Shown here: positions 1-9,015 of the stretch, piece by piece
How the letters are laid out: the number at the start of each line of letters is the position of its first letter
Position numbering within the stretch: the stretch's first letter is position 1
From: Buchananella hordeovulneris
Lineage (GTDB): Bacteria; Actinomycetota; Actinomycetes; Actinomycetales; Actinomycetaceae
Direction of reading: 5' to 3'
Length of the DNA stretch: 64,000 nucleotides
Assembly (NCBI RefSeq): GCF_001907235.1
Contig: NZ_MQVS01000010.1
Location: 32,389 to 96,388 of the forward strand
Translations under genes and position numbers: made by a program
The notes under the pieces: generated by a model
What the model saw: only the letters and a program-made list of their open reading frames with translations
Database searches by the model: none
Told to the model about the DNA's origin: nothing

Positions 1-727
1 CGGCGTCCATGGCGTTGCGGCCCATGTGAGGCTGGGACGACGCGTGGGCCGCCACCCCCGTAAACGTCACGGTGAGGCGACGGCAGCCCAGCCACAGTTG
101 GTCGGCCAAGTCGTAACCGTAGGCGTGGGTCATGACCGCGCACGCCAGATCGTTGAAGTCACCCTGCCGGATCATGGTCTCCTTGCCGGTTCCACCTTCT
201 TCGGCGGGGGTACCCAGGAGGACGATCCGGGCCGGGACGCTGCCGGGACGGGTGCGCTCCAGCTGGGCCAGGGCCAGAAAGGCACCCACCGCGGTGGCGG
301 CCATGACGTTGTGACCGCACGCGTGGCCGATGCCGGGCAGGGCGTCGTACTCGCAGCAGATCCCCAGCGCGGGGGCGGTGGCCGGGCCGAACTCGACCCG
401 CAAGGCCGTGTCTAGGCTGCCCAGCCCAACGGTGGCAGTGTGCCCGTGGCGGGCCAGCAGCTCTGCCACCGCAGCCACCGACTGGTGTTCAGCGAACCCC
501 ACCTCGGGGTGGGCGTGCAGTTGGTGCGCCAGGGCCACCAGCTCCGAGCCGAGCTCCTCCGTCAGCGCGGCCAGCGTCGCCTGGTCCGCCTCGCTCGCGC
601 CCTGCTCGGGCGGCAATGCCGCGGCCTGCTCGCCGCGGCGGCGCGCGATCTGGGCCGCCACATGGCCCGCGTAGGCCGTGGAGGGAGGGGTCGGGGCGGG
701 CAGGGCGGACGGCGACAGGCGAGTCAT
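1..727 (-). CDS. M20 family metallo-amidohydrolase (3' end cut by window edge)
   Basis: Reading the minus strand from an ATG at 725-727 gives about 242 codons that run off the left end. The protein shows the M20D/AbgB-type metal and catalytic motifs: AHPEVGFAE near the start, then CEYDALPGIGHACGHN and GTPAEEGGTGKE, and the dimerisation-domain start TFTGVAAHASSQPHMGRNAMDA. These fit a zinc- or manganese-dependent hydrolase of N-acyl or aminobenzoyl-glutamate-like amides. The substrate cannot be told from sequence. The gene has the same orientation as the ABC pair upstream, 173 bases away. No hairpin or second gene was seen in that gap. It is unlikely to be N-carbamoylsarcosine amidase, which belongs to another fold. 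Confidence 0.85.
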   Translation of the reverse strand, partial: MTRLSPSALPAPTPPSTAYAGHVAAQIARRRGEQAAALPPEQGASEADQATLAALTEELGSELVALAHQLHAHPEVGFAEHQSVAAVAELLARHGHTATVGLGSLDTALRVEFGPATAPALGICCEYDALPGIGHACGHNVMAATAVGAFLALAQLERTRPGSVPARIVLLGTPAEEGGTGKETMIRQGDFNDLACAVMTHAYGYDLADQLWLGCRRLTVTFTGVAAHASSQPHMGRNAMDA

Positions 728-900
728 GCGGTCATTGTGCCGCACCGTCGCCCGCCACCCCCAACCACGCCGTCAGCCCTGCCGGACCGTGCCCTGCCGG
801 TCTCGCCGGAGCGCGCCGCCCTCAGCCCGGCCACCGGGTGCGCCCACCGGCACTACCAGGGCCAGGCACCCCCGGCCCCGAGTTTTGGCCATTAGCCCCT

Positions 901-2886
901 TCAGCCGAGCTGGGTCTCGTCGTCCGGATCGATGACCGCCCCCGCGAACTGGGCGGCGTGCAGGCGGGCGTAAGCGCCCCCGGCCGCCAGCAGCTCAGTG
1001 TGCGTACCCTGCTCGACAATGTCGCCGTGCTCCATAACCAAAATGAGGTCGGCGTCGCGGATGGTGGACAGACGGTGGGCGATCACGAAGCTCGTGCGCC
1101 CCTGCCGCAGCGCTGCCATTGCCTGCTGCACCAGCAGCTCAGTGCGGGTGTCGACCGAGCTGGTGGCCTCGTCCAGGATCAGCACCGCCGGGTCGGCGAC
1201 GAAGGCCCGGGCAATGGTGATGAGCTGCCGTTGGCCCGCCGAAACGTTGGCCGCATCCTCCTCCAGCACCGTGTCGTAGCCGTCGGGCAGCGTGTGTACG
1301 AAGTGGTCGACGAAAGCCGCCTGCGCCGCGGCCAACACCTCGGCGTCGGTGGCCGTGTGCCGCCCGTAACGAATGTTCTCCTTGATGGTGCCCTGGAAGA
1401 GCCACGGGTCTTGCAGCACCATGCCGGTGCGCCCCCGCACGTCGGCGCGCCGCAGGTCCGCGATGCGTTGGCCGTTCAGGGTAATTTGCCCGCCATCGAG
1501 TTCGTAGAACCGCATCACCAGGTTCACCAGCGTGGTCTTGCCCGCCCCGGTGGGGCCGACGATGGCCACGGTCTGTCCCGGCGCCACCCGGAATGACAGG
1601 TCACGGATGAGTTCGGTGTCCGGGTTGTAGGAGAACCGGACGTTCTCGAAGGCGATAGTGCCGTCCCCGGCAGCGGGCGCGGGAGCGTCGGCGGCGTCGG
1701 GGCTCTCTTCCTCCGCATCCAACAGCGCGAAAACCCGCTCCGCCGAGGCCACCCCCGACTGCACGGCCGCCGCCATCGCCCCCAGCTGCCCGAGCGGTTG
1801 GCTGAACTGCTGGGAGTATTGGATGAAGGCTTGAATGTCGCCCAGTCGCAGGTTGCCGCCCGCCACCAGCAGCCCCCCGAGCACGGCGATGGCCACGTAG
1901 GTGAGGGAACCAACGAAGGTCATCACCGGCATGAAGACGCCCGAATAGAACTGCGCCTTGAAGGAGGCCCGAAAGAGTTCGTCGTTCTCGGCGTCGAACG
2001 CGGCCTGCTGGTCCTTCCCTCGCCCGAATGCTCGCACCAGCGTGTGCCCGGAGAAGGATTCCTCGACCCGCGCATTCAGCAGCCCTGTTTGCTTCCATTG
2101 CGTCTTGAACGCCGCCTGGGAACGCGGCCCGATCACCCCGAACATGACGCCCATGAGCGGCAGGCCGATGAGCGCCACCAACGCCAGCTTCCAGGAGATC
2201 GTGAACATCATGAGCAGCACGCCCAGGACCGTCAGCACCTGCGACAGGGCGCCGGACAACTGCTGTTGCAGCATGTTGGTGAGATTGTCGACGTCGTTGG
2301 TCACGCGCGACAACAGGTCCCCGCGGGAGGTCTTGTCGAAGTACGACAGCGGCAGGCGATGGATCTTGTCCTCCACCCGTCGCCGCAAACGGTGCATGGC
2401 GCGCACCACGGCCACGTTCAGCAGGTAGCCCTGCGCCCACATCAGCAGCGCCGAGACCAGGTAGATGCCGGCCACCAGCAGTATTACCCGCCACAGGGCC
2501 GCGAAGTCGACCCCCTGGCCGGGCCGCAGCTCCATCACCGCCACCATGTTGGCCACCTGTTCCTGCCCGGCGGCTCGCAGTTGGTTCACCACGTCGGCTT
2601 GGCTCACGCCTGCCGGCAACGACCGGGACACGAAGCCCTCAAAGACGAGGTTGGTGGCGCGCCCCAGCACCTTCGGGGCCCACACCGCCAGCGCCACCCC
2701 CACCAGCGCGCACAAGAACGCCACGGCCACCATGGCCTTATAGGGGGCAAACAGCCGCAGCATGCGTTTGCACGACGGCCAGAAGTTGTCGGCTTTACCA
2801 ACCGGCGGCGCAAAGTCCAAGCCGCCGCTCTCCCGCCCCTTTTCGATCAGCTCGTCTTCAGTCAGCTGCGCGTTGTCTTTAGTCAT
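901..2886 (-). CDS. ABC exporter half-transporter, catalytically competent subunit
   Basis: 661 residues: an N-terminal extension of about 45 residues, six membrane segments (type I exporter fold, about residues 45-335) and an ATPase domain. Walker A is GPTGAGKTTL, the signature is NVSAGQRQL and Walker B is AVLILDEATSS, with the catalytic glutamate present. The start ATG overlaps the stop of the upstream ABC gene (ATGA), so the two are translationally coupled and almost certainly form a heterodimer of the LmrCD/BmrCD/TM287-288 type. Substrate is probably a drug or lipid-like compound. Specificity cannot be read from the sequence. The divergent TetR gene is the likely regulator. Confidence 0.92.
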   Translation of the reverse strand: MTKDNAQLTEDELIEKGRESGGLDFAPPVGKADNFWPSCKRMLRLFAPYKAMVAVAFLCALVGVALAVWAPKVLGRATNLVFEGFVSRSLPAGVSQADVVNQLRAAGQEQVANMVAVMELRPGQGVDFAALWRVILLVAGIYLVSALLMWAQGYLLNVAVVRAMHRLRRRVEDKIHRLPLSYFDKTSRGDLLSRVTNDVDNLTNMLQQQLSGALSQVLTVLGVLLMMFTISWKLALVALIGLPLMGVMFGVIGPRSQAAFKTQWKQTGLLNARVEESFSGHTLVRAFGRGKDQQAAFDAENDELFRASFKAQFYSGVFMPVMTFVGSLTYVAIAVLGGLLVAGGNLRLGDIQAFIQYSQQFSQPLGQLGAMAAAVQSGVASAERVFALLDAEEESPDAADAPAPAAGDGTIAFENVRFSYNPDTELIRDLSFRVAPGQTVAIVGPTGAGKTTLVNLVMRFYELDGGQITLNGQRIADLRRADVRGRTGMVLQDPWLFQGTIKENIRYGRHTATDAEVLAAAQAAFVDHFVHTLPDGYDTVLEEDAANVSAGQRQLITIARAFVADPAVLILDEATSSVDTRTELLVQQAMAALRQGRTSFVIAHRLSTIRDADLILVMEHGDIVEQGTHTELLAAGGAYARLHAAQFAGAVIDPDDETQLG

Positions 2887-4625
2887 CAGGCGGCCTCCGC
2901 CCCGAGCTGGGAGTCAATAATTTCTTGGTAGACGGCGCACGACGCCAACAGCTCGGCGTGGCTCCCCAGGCCGACGACGCGACCCTCATCCAACACCAGG
3001 ATGCGTTCAGCTTCCTGAATCGTGGAGACCCGTTGAGCAACGACGATCTTGGTCACGTCTGGCAGCGTCGACCACAGGGCGGCCCGCAGGCGGGCGTCCG
3101 TGGCCACATCCAACGCGGAGAAGGAATCGTCGAAGACGAGGATGTCGGGCTGGGCCACCAGGGCGCGGGCAATGGCCAGTCGCTGCCGCTGGCCACCCGA
3201 GACATTGGTGCCACCCTGCGAAATGGGCGCCGCTAGTTGGCCCTCTTTGGCGGCCACGAAGTCTTTGGCCTGGGCGCATTCCAGGGCCGCCCACATGTCT
3301 TCCTCGCTGGCCTGCGGACGTCCAAACTGCAAGTTGCTGGCGATCGTCCCGCCGAAGAGGTAGGGGCGCTGCGGGACGAGCGCCACTCGGCCCGCTAATG
3401 TCTCCTGCGCTAGCTGCCGCACGTCGACTCCCCCGACCAGCACCTGCCCAGCCGTGACGTCGACCAGCCGCGGAATGAGATTGGTGAGGGTGGTCTTGCC
3501 GGCCCCGGTGGAGCCGACGATGGCGAGGGTCTGGCCTGGTTCCACCGTGAAGGACACGTCCTGCAGCACCGGGCTCTCGGCCCCGGGATAGCCGAAGCTG
3601 ACCTGGCGAAACTCTAGGCGGCCCGGCGTCGGCAGCTGCGTGACGGGCGAGTCCGGGTAGTGCAAGGACGTGTCGGTGGCCAGCACCTCGTGGATGCGGC
3701 GGGCGGCCACCACGGCCCGCGAGATGAAGATCGTCAGGAAGCTGCCCATCACCACCCCCATGAGGATCTGCATCGCGTAGGCCATGAAGGCGAACAGGGT
3801 GCCGACCTGCGTGGTGCCGTTGTCAACCTGGGCCCCACCGAACCAGATGATGGCGACGATGGTGATTTCCAGGACGAACATGACGGCCGGGAAAAGGAAG
3901 ACAAACAGGGAGCCGACCCGCCAGCCGATGTCCAGCATGTCGTCGTTAGCCTGGGCGAAACGCTTCTTTTCCACCTCCTCGCGCACGAATGCGCGCACCA
4001 CCCGGATGCCGCCCAGCTGTTCGCGCAGCACCCGGTTCAGGCCATCGAGCTTGTCCTGGTAGAGCCGAAAACCGGGGATCATGCGGCCGATGATGAGCCC
4101 CGTAATGACCAGCAGCACGGGAATGGCCACCGCCAGCACCCAGGCCAGGCCGACGTCGTGCCGCACCGCCATGATCACACCCCCGATTGCCAGCAGCGGG
4201 GCGAGGACCAGCATGGTCACCGAGACCTGCACCAACATCTGCACCTGCTGCACGTCGTTGGTGTTGCGGGTGATGAGGGAGCCGGGCCCGAAGTGCGAGA
4301 CCTCGCGGGCCGAGAAGCCAGAGACCTGGTGGAAGAGGGCGCGGCGCATGTCGCGCCCCACGGCCATCGCCCCCCGCGACCCGAGGTAGGCACCGACGAT
4401 GGCGGCGACGATCTGCACGAGGGCCACGGCCAGCATCCAGGCCCCGGTACGCCAGATGTAGGCGGTGTCCGCCTTGGCCACGCCGTTGTTGATGATGTCG
4501 GCGTTCAAGGTGGGGATGTAGAGAGTGACCAGGGCAACTATGGCTTGCAGCACCACCACTCCGACAAAGAGCGGCCAGTGAGGCCGACCAAACCGAGAGA
4601 GAACTTTTAACAAGACCATACTCAC
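2886..4625 (-). CDS. ABC exporter half-transporter, degenerate-site subunit
   Basis: 579 residues, six membrane segments then an ATPase domain with Walker A GSTGAGKTTL, signature NVSGGQRQRLAIARA and Walker B ILVFDDSFSALD. The residue after the Walker B aspartate is Asp, not the usual catalytic Glu. This is the hallmark of the subunit that builds the degenerate nucleotide site in heterodimeric exporters. It is first in the two-gene operon and overlaps the next gene by ATGA. The start ATG at 4623-4625 follows a weak purine stretch. A 342-base divergent promoter region separates it from the TetR gene. Confidence 0.92.
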   Translation of the reverse strand: MSMVLLKVLSRFGRPHWPLFVGVVVLQAIVALVTLYIPTLNADIINNGVAKADTAYIWRTGAWMLAVALVQIVAAIVGAYLGSRGAMAVGRDMRRALFHQVSGFSAREVSHFGPGSLITRNTNDVQQVQMLVQVSVTMLVLAPLLAIGGVIMAVRHDVGLAWVLAVAIPVLLVITGLIIGRMIPGFRLYQDKLDGLNRVLREQLGGIRVVRAFVREEVEKKRFAQANDDMLDIGWRVGSLFVFLFPAVMFVLEITIVAIIWFGGAQVDNGTTQVGTLFAFMAYAMQILMGVVMGSFLTIFISRAVVAARRIHEVLATDTSLHYPDSPVTQLPTPGRLEFRQVSFGYPGAESPVLQDVSFTVEPGQTLAIVGSTGAGKTTLTNLIPRLVDVTAGQVLVGGVDVRQLAQETLAGRVALVPQRPYLFGGTIASNLQFGRPQASEEDMWAALECAQAKDFVAAKEGQLAAPISQGGTNVSGGQRQRLAIARALVAQPDILVFDDSFSALDVATDARLRAALWSTLPDVTKIVVAQRVSTIQEAERILVLDEGRVVGLGSHAELLASCAVYQEIIDSQLGAEAA

Positions 4626-4842
4626 TCCACCTAACTCCTACGGCTGCCCGCGCCCGCGTTGACAGCCCGACTACTGTACCCTTGGACCCGGTCGTGCATG
4701 GCGACTCAGCCCGGGGCGATTGCTCTCGCCGTCGGGGGCTCCTCGGGCCCGGTCACACGTGACGACTCACCCCTGCCGATACCGCCGGAATGCTTATCTG
4801 CCGTCGGCATGTGCGATAGCACACCGCCCTCACCTAAACCGC

Positions 4843-4952
4843 AATACCCCAGTATTTTTGTGGCAGAATGATTATCGCAAGCACCTCTAGCCCCGTCTCC
4901 TCGGTGTCGGTAGTGCAAGTTCCCGGGGAAGCGCCGCTAATACGCAGTATTA
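4843..4952. promoter_or_regulatory. Two TetR-type operator candidates in the divergent promoter region
   Basis: The 342-base gap between the ABC pair and the TetR gene has two similar inverted repeats: AATAC-CCCA-GTATT at 4843-4856 and TAATAC-GCA-GTATTA at 4938-4952. They share the AATAC/GTATT half-sites with 3-4 base spacers and are 95 bases apart. Repetition of one dyad beside a TetR gene is the usual picture of an autoregulated divergent operator region. The rest of the gap (4626-4842) shows nothing clear. Confidence 0.55.
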
Positions 4953-4967
4953 CCGAGCCGAAACGAT

Positions 4968-5555
4968 GTGAACGTGAACACTCATTCAGCTTCCACGAAG
5001 GGCACGGAACGCAAACGCGCTGTCGTTGAAGCCGCCGCCGCAATTTTACGGGAAAGCGGCCCGGCGGCAGTTACTCACCGAGCCGTGGCCCGCCGAGCCC
5101 GCAGCTCGTTATCCGCTACCACCTACTACTTCGAAGGTATCGCCGACCTCCTGCACCAGGCCGGCAGGGCCAACATGGCGCGGTGGGCGTCGCGGGCCGA
5201 GCGGGTGGCCGAGCAGGCGGAGGCCGCGCCGGGTTACCTGCCCGACGACGCCCTAGTCGAACTGCTCTTAGAGGCGTGTATCCCGAAGGATGAGAACCTG
5301 CAAGCTCACTACAGTCAGCTCATTTCCTCCGGCAACTCGACCCTAGTTTCCAGCGCCTACCGCACCGGCAGGTCACGCCTAAACGCCGCGGTCATCCGGA
5401 TCCTGAACTGCCGCGAGGTGCCGCTCAGCGCTGACCTCGTGATCGGGGTGGTCGACGGAGCGGCCGTATCTGCACTGTCGGAAGGACGGGACGTGCACGC
5501 CACCATCAGGGAGCTGCTCACCTCCCTCCTACAGGCCACCAATCCCCACCGCTAG
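4968..5555 (+). CDS. TetR family transcriptional regulator
   Basis: 195 residues from a GTG at 4968. An N-terminal helix-turn-helix (about residues 12-60: AAAAILRESGPAAVTHRAVARRA, shortened here to its core GPAAVTHRAVARRA, then TTYYF) is followed by an all-helical ligand domain with no recognisable ligand signature. The ATG at 4966 is followed at once by a stop, so GTG 4968 or GTG 4974 is the start. The Shine-Dalgarno is poor and the message may be leaderless. It is divergent from the ABC exporter pair and probably represses it. It converges on the last gene of the creatininase cluster, separated by a strong hairpin. Confidence 0.85.
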   Translation: MNVNTHSASTKGTERKRAVVEAAAAILRESGPAAVTHRAVARRARSSLSATTYYFEGIADLLHQAGRANMARWASRAERVAEQAEAAPGYLPDDALVELLLEACIPKDENLQAHYSQLISSGNSTLVSSAYRTGRSRLNAAVIRILNCREVPLSADLVIGVVDGAAVSALSEGRDVHATIRELLTSLLQATNPHR

Positions 5556-5581
5556 CCCCAAAATCCCCACGCCTAATCCAG

Positions 5582-5618
5582 GTAAGCGGTTGGTTCCCGT
5601 GGGGAACCAACCGCTTAC
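5582..5618. terminator. Bidirectional terminator, 17-bp perfect stem
   Basis: GTAAGCGGTTGGTTCCC (5582-5598), loop GTG, and its exact reverse complement at 5602-5618. It lies between convergent genes (TetR end 5555, DMT transporter end 5636) and can serve both strands. Confidence 0.9.
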
Positions 5619-5635
5619 TATTTCCAGCTCCGACC

Positions 5636-6670
5636 TTAGACGCGCGCCTCTTCCCGCGCCGGTTCGAGTTCGCTAGGTTCGGGCAGTTCGTGCTCGTGCT
5701 TCCTATCCAGGAAGATAGGCGCCAAACCACCGATGATAATAAGCGCACCACCGAGCATGCCGACAACCGTGAGTTTTTCCCCGAAGAAAATTAGGCCACA
5801 CAAAATAGCCACGGGGCATTCCCAGTAGGAAATCGTGGAGTATTCCACGGCCGGGAGGTTGCGTCCGGCCACGACCAGGAAACCCAGGGCAAATAGGCCA
5901 CAGACCAGGAACAGGGTCGCCGCCCAGCCCCACTGCTTCGGCGTGAAGGTAGAAACGCCGTGCCACGGCTTGAGCACCAGCGACATGGCCAGGGCCGCAA
6001 TGGCCGCCCACAGGAAGTTCCACACGCCCCGCACCACGGAATCCATGTCCTTGCGGTAGCCGTAGAAGAACATCGCCAGCCCGTAAAACACCCCGGACAG
6101 CAGACCAAGCAAGTCACCGAGCGCCTTCTTCGGGAACTCTGGGGTGGAGGCCTCGAAGCTCAGTCCGAAGGTGAAGCTGCCTTCCTTGAAGTCTATGACC
6201 CCAATGGTGAAGAGCATTCCGACGAATACCATGGCCAGGAAGACGGCCGCCAGCGCGGAGATGTGTTCCTTCCGGAAAATCCGGGCCAGGATCGTGCAGA
6301 ACAAGGGGCCGGTGTAGATGAGGAACACCGCGTTAGCGATGGTCGTCATCAACGTCGAGGAGATGTAGCACCCCAGCGACAAACCGATGCAGACGCCGCC
6401 CATGATGACCGAAAAACTCACCTTGGCTTTGGCCACGTCGTGCAGGCGCTTCATGATGAAGGCAATAATGAGGAAGCCCACCAGGCCAGTGGTCATGCGC
6501 CCAAAGGCCAGGAACGAGCCAATCACCGATTTATCGTCAGGACTCAGATCCTGCGTGGTCATGCGTGACAGGGTTCCCACCAGGCCCATGCCTGTGGCAG
6601 ACAAAAGCATGGCGATAGCACCAAGCTTGGTGTTCATCAGGTGACCATTGACGTCACGTTTGGCAGACAT
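5636..6670 (-). CDS. DMT superfamily (EamA-type) transporter, last gene of the arc/creatininase cluster
   Basis: 344 residues with about ten hydrophobic segments in two EamA-like halves. ATG at 6668-6670 is preceded by AAAGGAC. It is a paralogue of the DMT protein at 9016-9978: both carry FLIYTGP after a segment with a similar STxMTT pattern, and a TISY motif in the second half. It has a charged C-terminal tail (about 25 residues rich in Glu and Arg). Members of the family move metabolites or amino-acid-like compounds in or out. In this cluster it could carry creatinine, creatine, sarcosine or a guanidino compound, which is inference from context. Confidence 0.85.
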   Translation of the reverse strand: MSAKRDVNGHLMNTKLGAIAMLLSATGMGLVGTLSRMTTQDLSPDDKSVIGSFLAFGRMTTGLVGFLIIAFIMKRLHDVAKAKVSFSVIMGGVCIGLSLGCYISSTLMTTIANAVFLIYTGPLFCTILARIFRKEHISALAAVFLAMVFVGMLFTIGVIDFKEGSFTFGLSFEASTPEFPKKALGDLLGLLSGVFYGLAMFFYGYRKDMDSVVRGVWNFLWAAIAALAMSLVLKPWHGVSTFTPKQWGWAATLFLVCGLFALGFLVVAGRNLPAVEYSTISYWECPVAILCGLIFFGEKLTVVGMLGGALIIIGGLAPIFLDRKHEHELPEPSELEPAREEARV

Positions 6671-6714
6671 CGTTGTCCTTTCAATCTGGGGTTAGTGCAA
6701 GGAACGCGGGTTAT

Positions 6715-6740
6715 GTTGGCGGGGCCGGGGCCCCGCCAAC
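6715..6740 (-). terminator. Intra-cluster hairpin between MFS and DMT genes
   Basis: GTTGGCGGGGCC (6715-6726) and its exact complement at 6729-6740, almost without a loop. It sits 18 bases past the MFS stop on the minus strand. No clean T-tract follows, so it may be an attenuator or an mRNA stabiliser rather than a full terminator. Confidence 0.6.
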
Positions 6741-6757
6741 CTGAGGGGCCGCCCCGC

Positions 6758-8071
6758 TCACTTCATGAATGAGCGTTGGTGCCGCGGAACGGCGAACTCC
6801 ATCGTCAGCCCAGCTACCAGGGCTACCAAGGCCAGGTAGAAGGCGGGGGCGATCGACTCGCCGCTCCACTTGATAAGCGCGGTCGCGATGAACGGCGCCG
6901 TGCCACCAAGCAGCGCGTTGGCGGTGTTGAACGACAGGGCGAAACCGGAGTAGCGCACCTCCGTGGGGAAGCTCTCGGCCAGGAAGGTGGCCAGGGTGCC
7001 GTCGTTGATTGTCAGCATGATGGCGAACAGGATCTGACCGATCAGGATCACGGCGATGCCGCCCTGCCCCATGAGCCAGAAGATCGGCACCGAGAGCAAG
7101 GTGAAGGCGCCGCAGGCCCACAACAACATGGTGCGCCGCCCGAAGCGATCAGAGATCCGGCCGCTGATAAGCACGAAGATGATGTAGATCGCCAGGGTAA
7201 TGGTGGTCAGGAGCGTGGCCGTGCTCTCCTTGACCTTCAATTCCTCGTGCACGTAAACGGGCATGTAGCTCAGCAGCAGGTAGAAGGCCACCGCGTTCAG
7301 GCAGGCGACCCCGAAGCCCACACACACCGCCCGCGTGTGCTCCCGCACCAGCTTGACCAGCGGAGACTTCTGCTGCGCGATCTTCTTGTCGGACGCCTCC
7401 CGCATCTCCTGGAACTCGGGCGAGTCCTCCAAGTGCACCCGGATGTAGCGGCCGATCAGGCCCAGCGGCCCGGCCAACAGGAAGGGGATCCGCCAGCCCC
7501 ACGAGTGCATGTCGGCATCACTGAGCAGGGCGAACAGGGCCGAGACCAGCAGCGACCCACCCAGCAATCCGGCGGCGGTAGAGGCCGGCACCAGCGAGGT
7601 GTAGGCCCCGCGGTGTTTCTCCGGAGCGTACTCGGCCAGGAAGGTGCCGGCGCCGGCATACTCGCCCGAGGCCGAGAAGCCTTGGATCAGGCGCAGCGCT
7701 AGTAGCCCAAGTGCCGCCCAGATGCCGATGCTGGCGTAGCCCGGCAGCAGCCCGATGAGGAACGTCGAGCCGGACATGATGAGGATCGACCACGCCAGCG
7801 CCCACCGGCGGCCCAGCCTGTCGCCCCACCAGCCCCACACGACGGCTCCGACGGGCCGCAGCAGGAAGGACATGGCAAAGACCGCATAGGTGGACAGCAG
7901 CTTGGTGGTGGGGTCACTCGCGGGGAAGAACACGTCCCCGATCACCAATGCCAAGTAGCCGTAGGAGGCGTAGTCAAACCATTCGATAAAATTTCCAATG
8001 AAGCTGGCCGTGGCAGCACGCCGCAGCACCACATGCTGCTCGTGCTTATCGACCCTTAGATCATCTGCCAT
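6758..8071 (-). CDS. MFS transporter, metabolite:H+ symporter (MHS/ProP-like) family
   Basis: 437 residues, twelve predicted membrane segments. The N-terminus has the MHS pattern FIGNFIEWFDYASYGYLA, followed by GDRLGRR (loop 2-3 MFS motif) and GEYAGAGTFLAEYAPEKHRG. MHS proteins are proton symporters for osmolytes, dicarboxylates and similar small solutes such as betaine and proline, so uptake of a betaine-like solute (creatine or creatinine) is reasonable here. It lies directly downstream of the creatininase gene, same strand, gap 146 bases with two hairpins. ATG at 8069-8071 has the upstream purine run AGAGGAGAAAG. Confidence 0.88.
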   Translation of the reverse strand: MADDLRVDKHEQHVVLRRAATASFIGNFIEWFDYASYGYLALVIGDVFFPASDPTTKLLSTYAVFAMSFLLRPVGAVVWGWWGDRLGRRWALAWSILIMSGSTFLIGLLPGYASIGIWAALGLLALRLIQGFSASGEYAGAGTFLAEYAPEKHRGAYTSLVPASTAAGLLGGSLLVSALFALLSDADMHSWGWRIPFLLAGPLGLIGRYIRVHLEDSPEFQEMREASDKKIAQQKSPLVKLVREHTRAVCVGFGVACLNAVAFYLLLSYMPVYVHEELKVKESTATLLTTITLAIYIIFVLISGRISDRFGRRTMLLWACGAFTLLSVPIFWLMGQGGIAVILIGQILFAIMLTINDGTLATFLAESFPTEVRYSGFALSFNTANALLGGTAPFIATALIKWSGESIAPAFYLALVALVAGLTMEFAVPRHQRSFMK

Positions 8072-8114
8072 GATCTTTCTCCTCTAACCCAGATTTCTTT
8101 TCTCGTACGGGCCC

Positions 8115-8178
8115 GGCCCCGGCTTACGCCGGGGCCCCGACGCCTCCGCTTAGCCACCTCACACGCCCTGAGGTGGCT
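8115..8178 (-). terminator. Two stacked hairpins between creatininase and MFS genes
   Basis: GGCCCCGGC (8115-8123) pairs with 8128-8136 over a TTAC loop, and AGCCACCTCA (8152-8161) pairs with 8169-8178 over a 7-base loop. Both are within the 146-base gap inside the cluster. They look like processing or attenuation structures. Neither has a clear T-tract. Confidence 0.55.
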
Positions 8179-8217
8179 GCCCGTTAGAACGTCGGACTTT
8201 TGGCTGCCGGAGCCCAG

Positions 8218-8991
8218 CTAGTGGGGGAACTCTGCGTTGAGCACATCGACCATCCCGTGGACGATCGACTCCGTTAGCACTTGCCCCTTTTCGGCACTGG
8301 CGGCCGCCGCCGACGACAGGCACCCGGAGGCGGGTGTCCGCTCGGCGATGGCTGGCAGCACGTCGTAGGGGGGAATCTCGGCGGGCGGCAGGTCCATGAC
8401 CGCCTCCATGTCGACCAGATCTGGCAGATGCAGCAGCATCAAGGAGGTCTCCATGACACCGCCGTGTTCCACATCCCAGCCGGGGAAGCCGTCGGGGTAC
8501 AACCGCTCAATCGTTTCGGGGGACACGAAGTCCCAGTAGGACAAGATGACCACCTTGGGGGGCGTGACACCACTGCGCGTAATGTCGCGCAGCGCCAAGT
8601 CCACACCCTCGTAGACAAACTGGTAGTTCTCGTAGTGGCCGTTGACGAAGGCAATCTCGCGCACCCCGTGCCGGAACAGTTCGTTGACCAGCGTGCGGGT
8701 GGTTTCAATGACTAGCGCAGCATCGAAGCCGAAGCTGCCAATGATGTGATTACCACCGCCGGAGCGTTGCTGGGACTTATACCCCATGGTGATAGTCGGG
8801 CCGACCAGCGCCCCAACTTCTTTCGCCACCAGTTCTGCCACCAGGGTCGACAGATAGGTGTCCACCCCGAGCGGCATGTGCGGGCCGTGTTGCTCCACCG
8901 AACCGACAGGCACCAGCAGCACGGTCTTGCCGTCTGCCACCCGTTCCCGGTAGGCGAAGGCGTTCAGGCGCATGATGTTAACTTCGGACAT
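8218..8991 (-). CDS. crnA: Creatininase (creatinine amidohydrolase)
   Basis: 257 residues from the ATG at 8989-8991, chosen because AGGAGGTGCGAA precedes it; an upstream in-frame ATG lacks this. The enzyme hydrolyses creatinine reversibly to creatine. Metal ligands fall where the Pseudomonas creatininase has them: Glu33, His35, Asp44 (SVEQHG...GVD), His119 and Glu121 (NGHYEN). Substrate-site residues Trp153 (SYWDF), Trp172, Asp173, Glu175 and His176 (GWDVEHGG) are also present, plus GYKSQQRSGGGNH and the C-terminal RTPASGCLSSA. This detail favours true creatininase over MftE or other members of the superfamily. It starts 25 bases after the DMT gene stop in the same transcript. Confidence 0.9.
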   Translation of the reverse strand: MSEVNIMRLNAFAYRERVADGKTVLLVPVGSVEQHGPHMPLGVDTYLSTLVAELVAKEVGALVGPTITMGYKSQQRSGGGNHIIGSFGFDAALVIETTRTLVNELFRHGVREIAFVNGHYENYQFVYEGVDLALRDITRSGVTPPKVVILSYWDFVSPETIERLYPDGFPGWDVEHGGVMETSLMLLHLPDLVDMEAVMDLPPAEIPPYDVLPAIAERTPASGCLSSAAAASAEKGQVLTESIVHGMVDVLNAEFPH

Positions 8992-9015
8992 TTCGCACCT
9001 CCTGGCGCCCACTAG

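Noticed and set aside
1..727. M20 amidohydrolase as N-carbamoylsarcosine amidase for the creatinine pathway
   Set aside because: It has the M20 metal site, not the cysteine hydrolase fold of carbamoylsarcosine amidase, and an ABC exporter pair and TetR gene separate it from the cluster.
8218..8991. MftE-type mycofactocin peptidase
   Set aside because: No mycofactocin genes are near, and the creatinine-site Trp, Tyr and GWDVEHGG residues are all kept.
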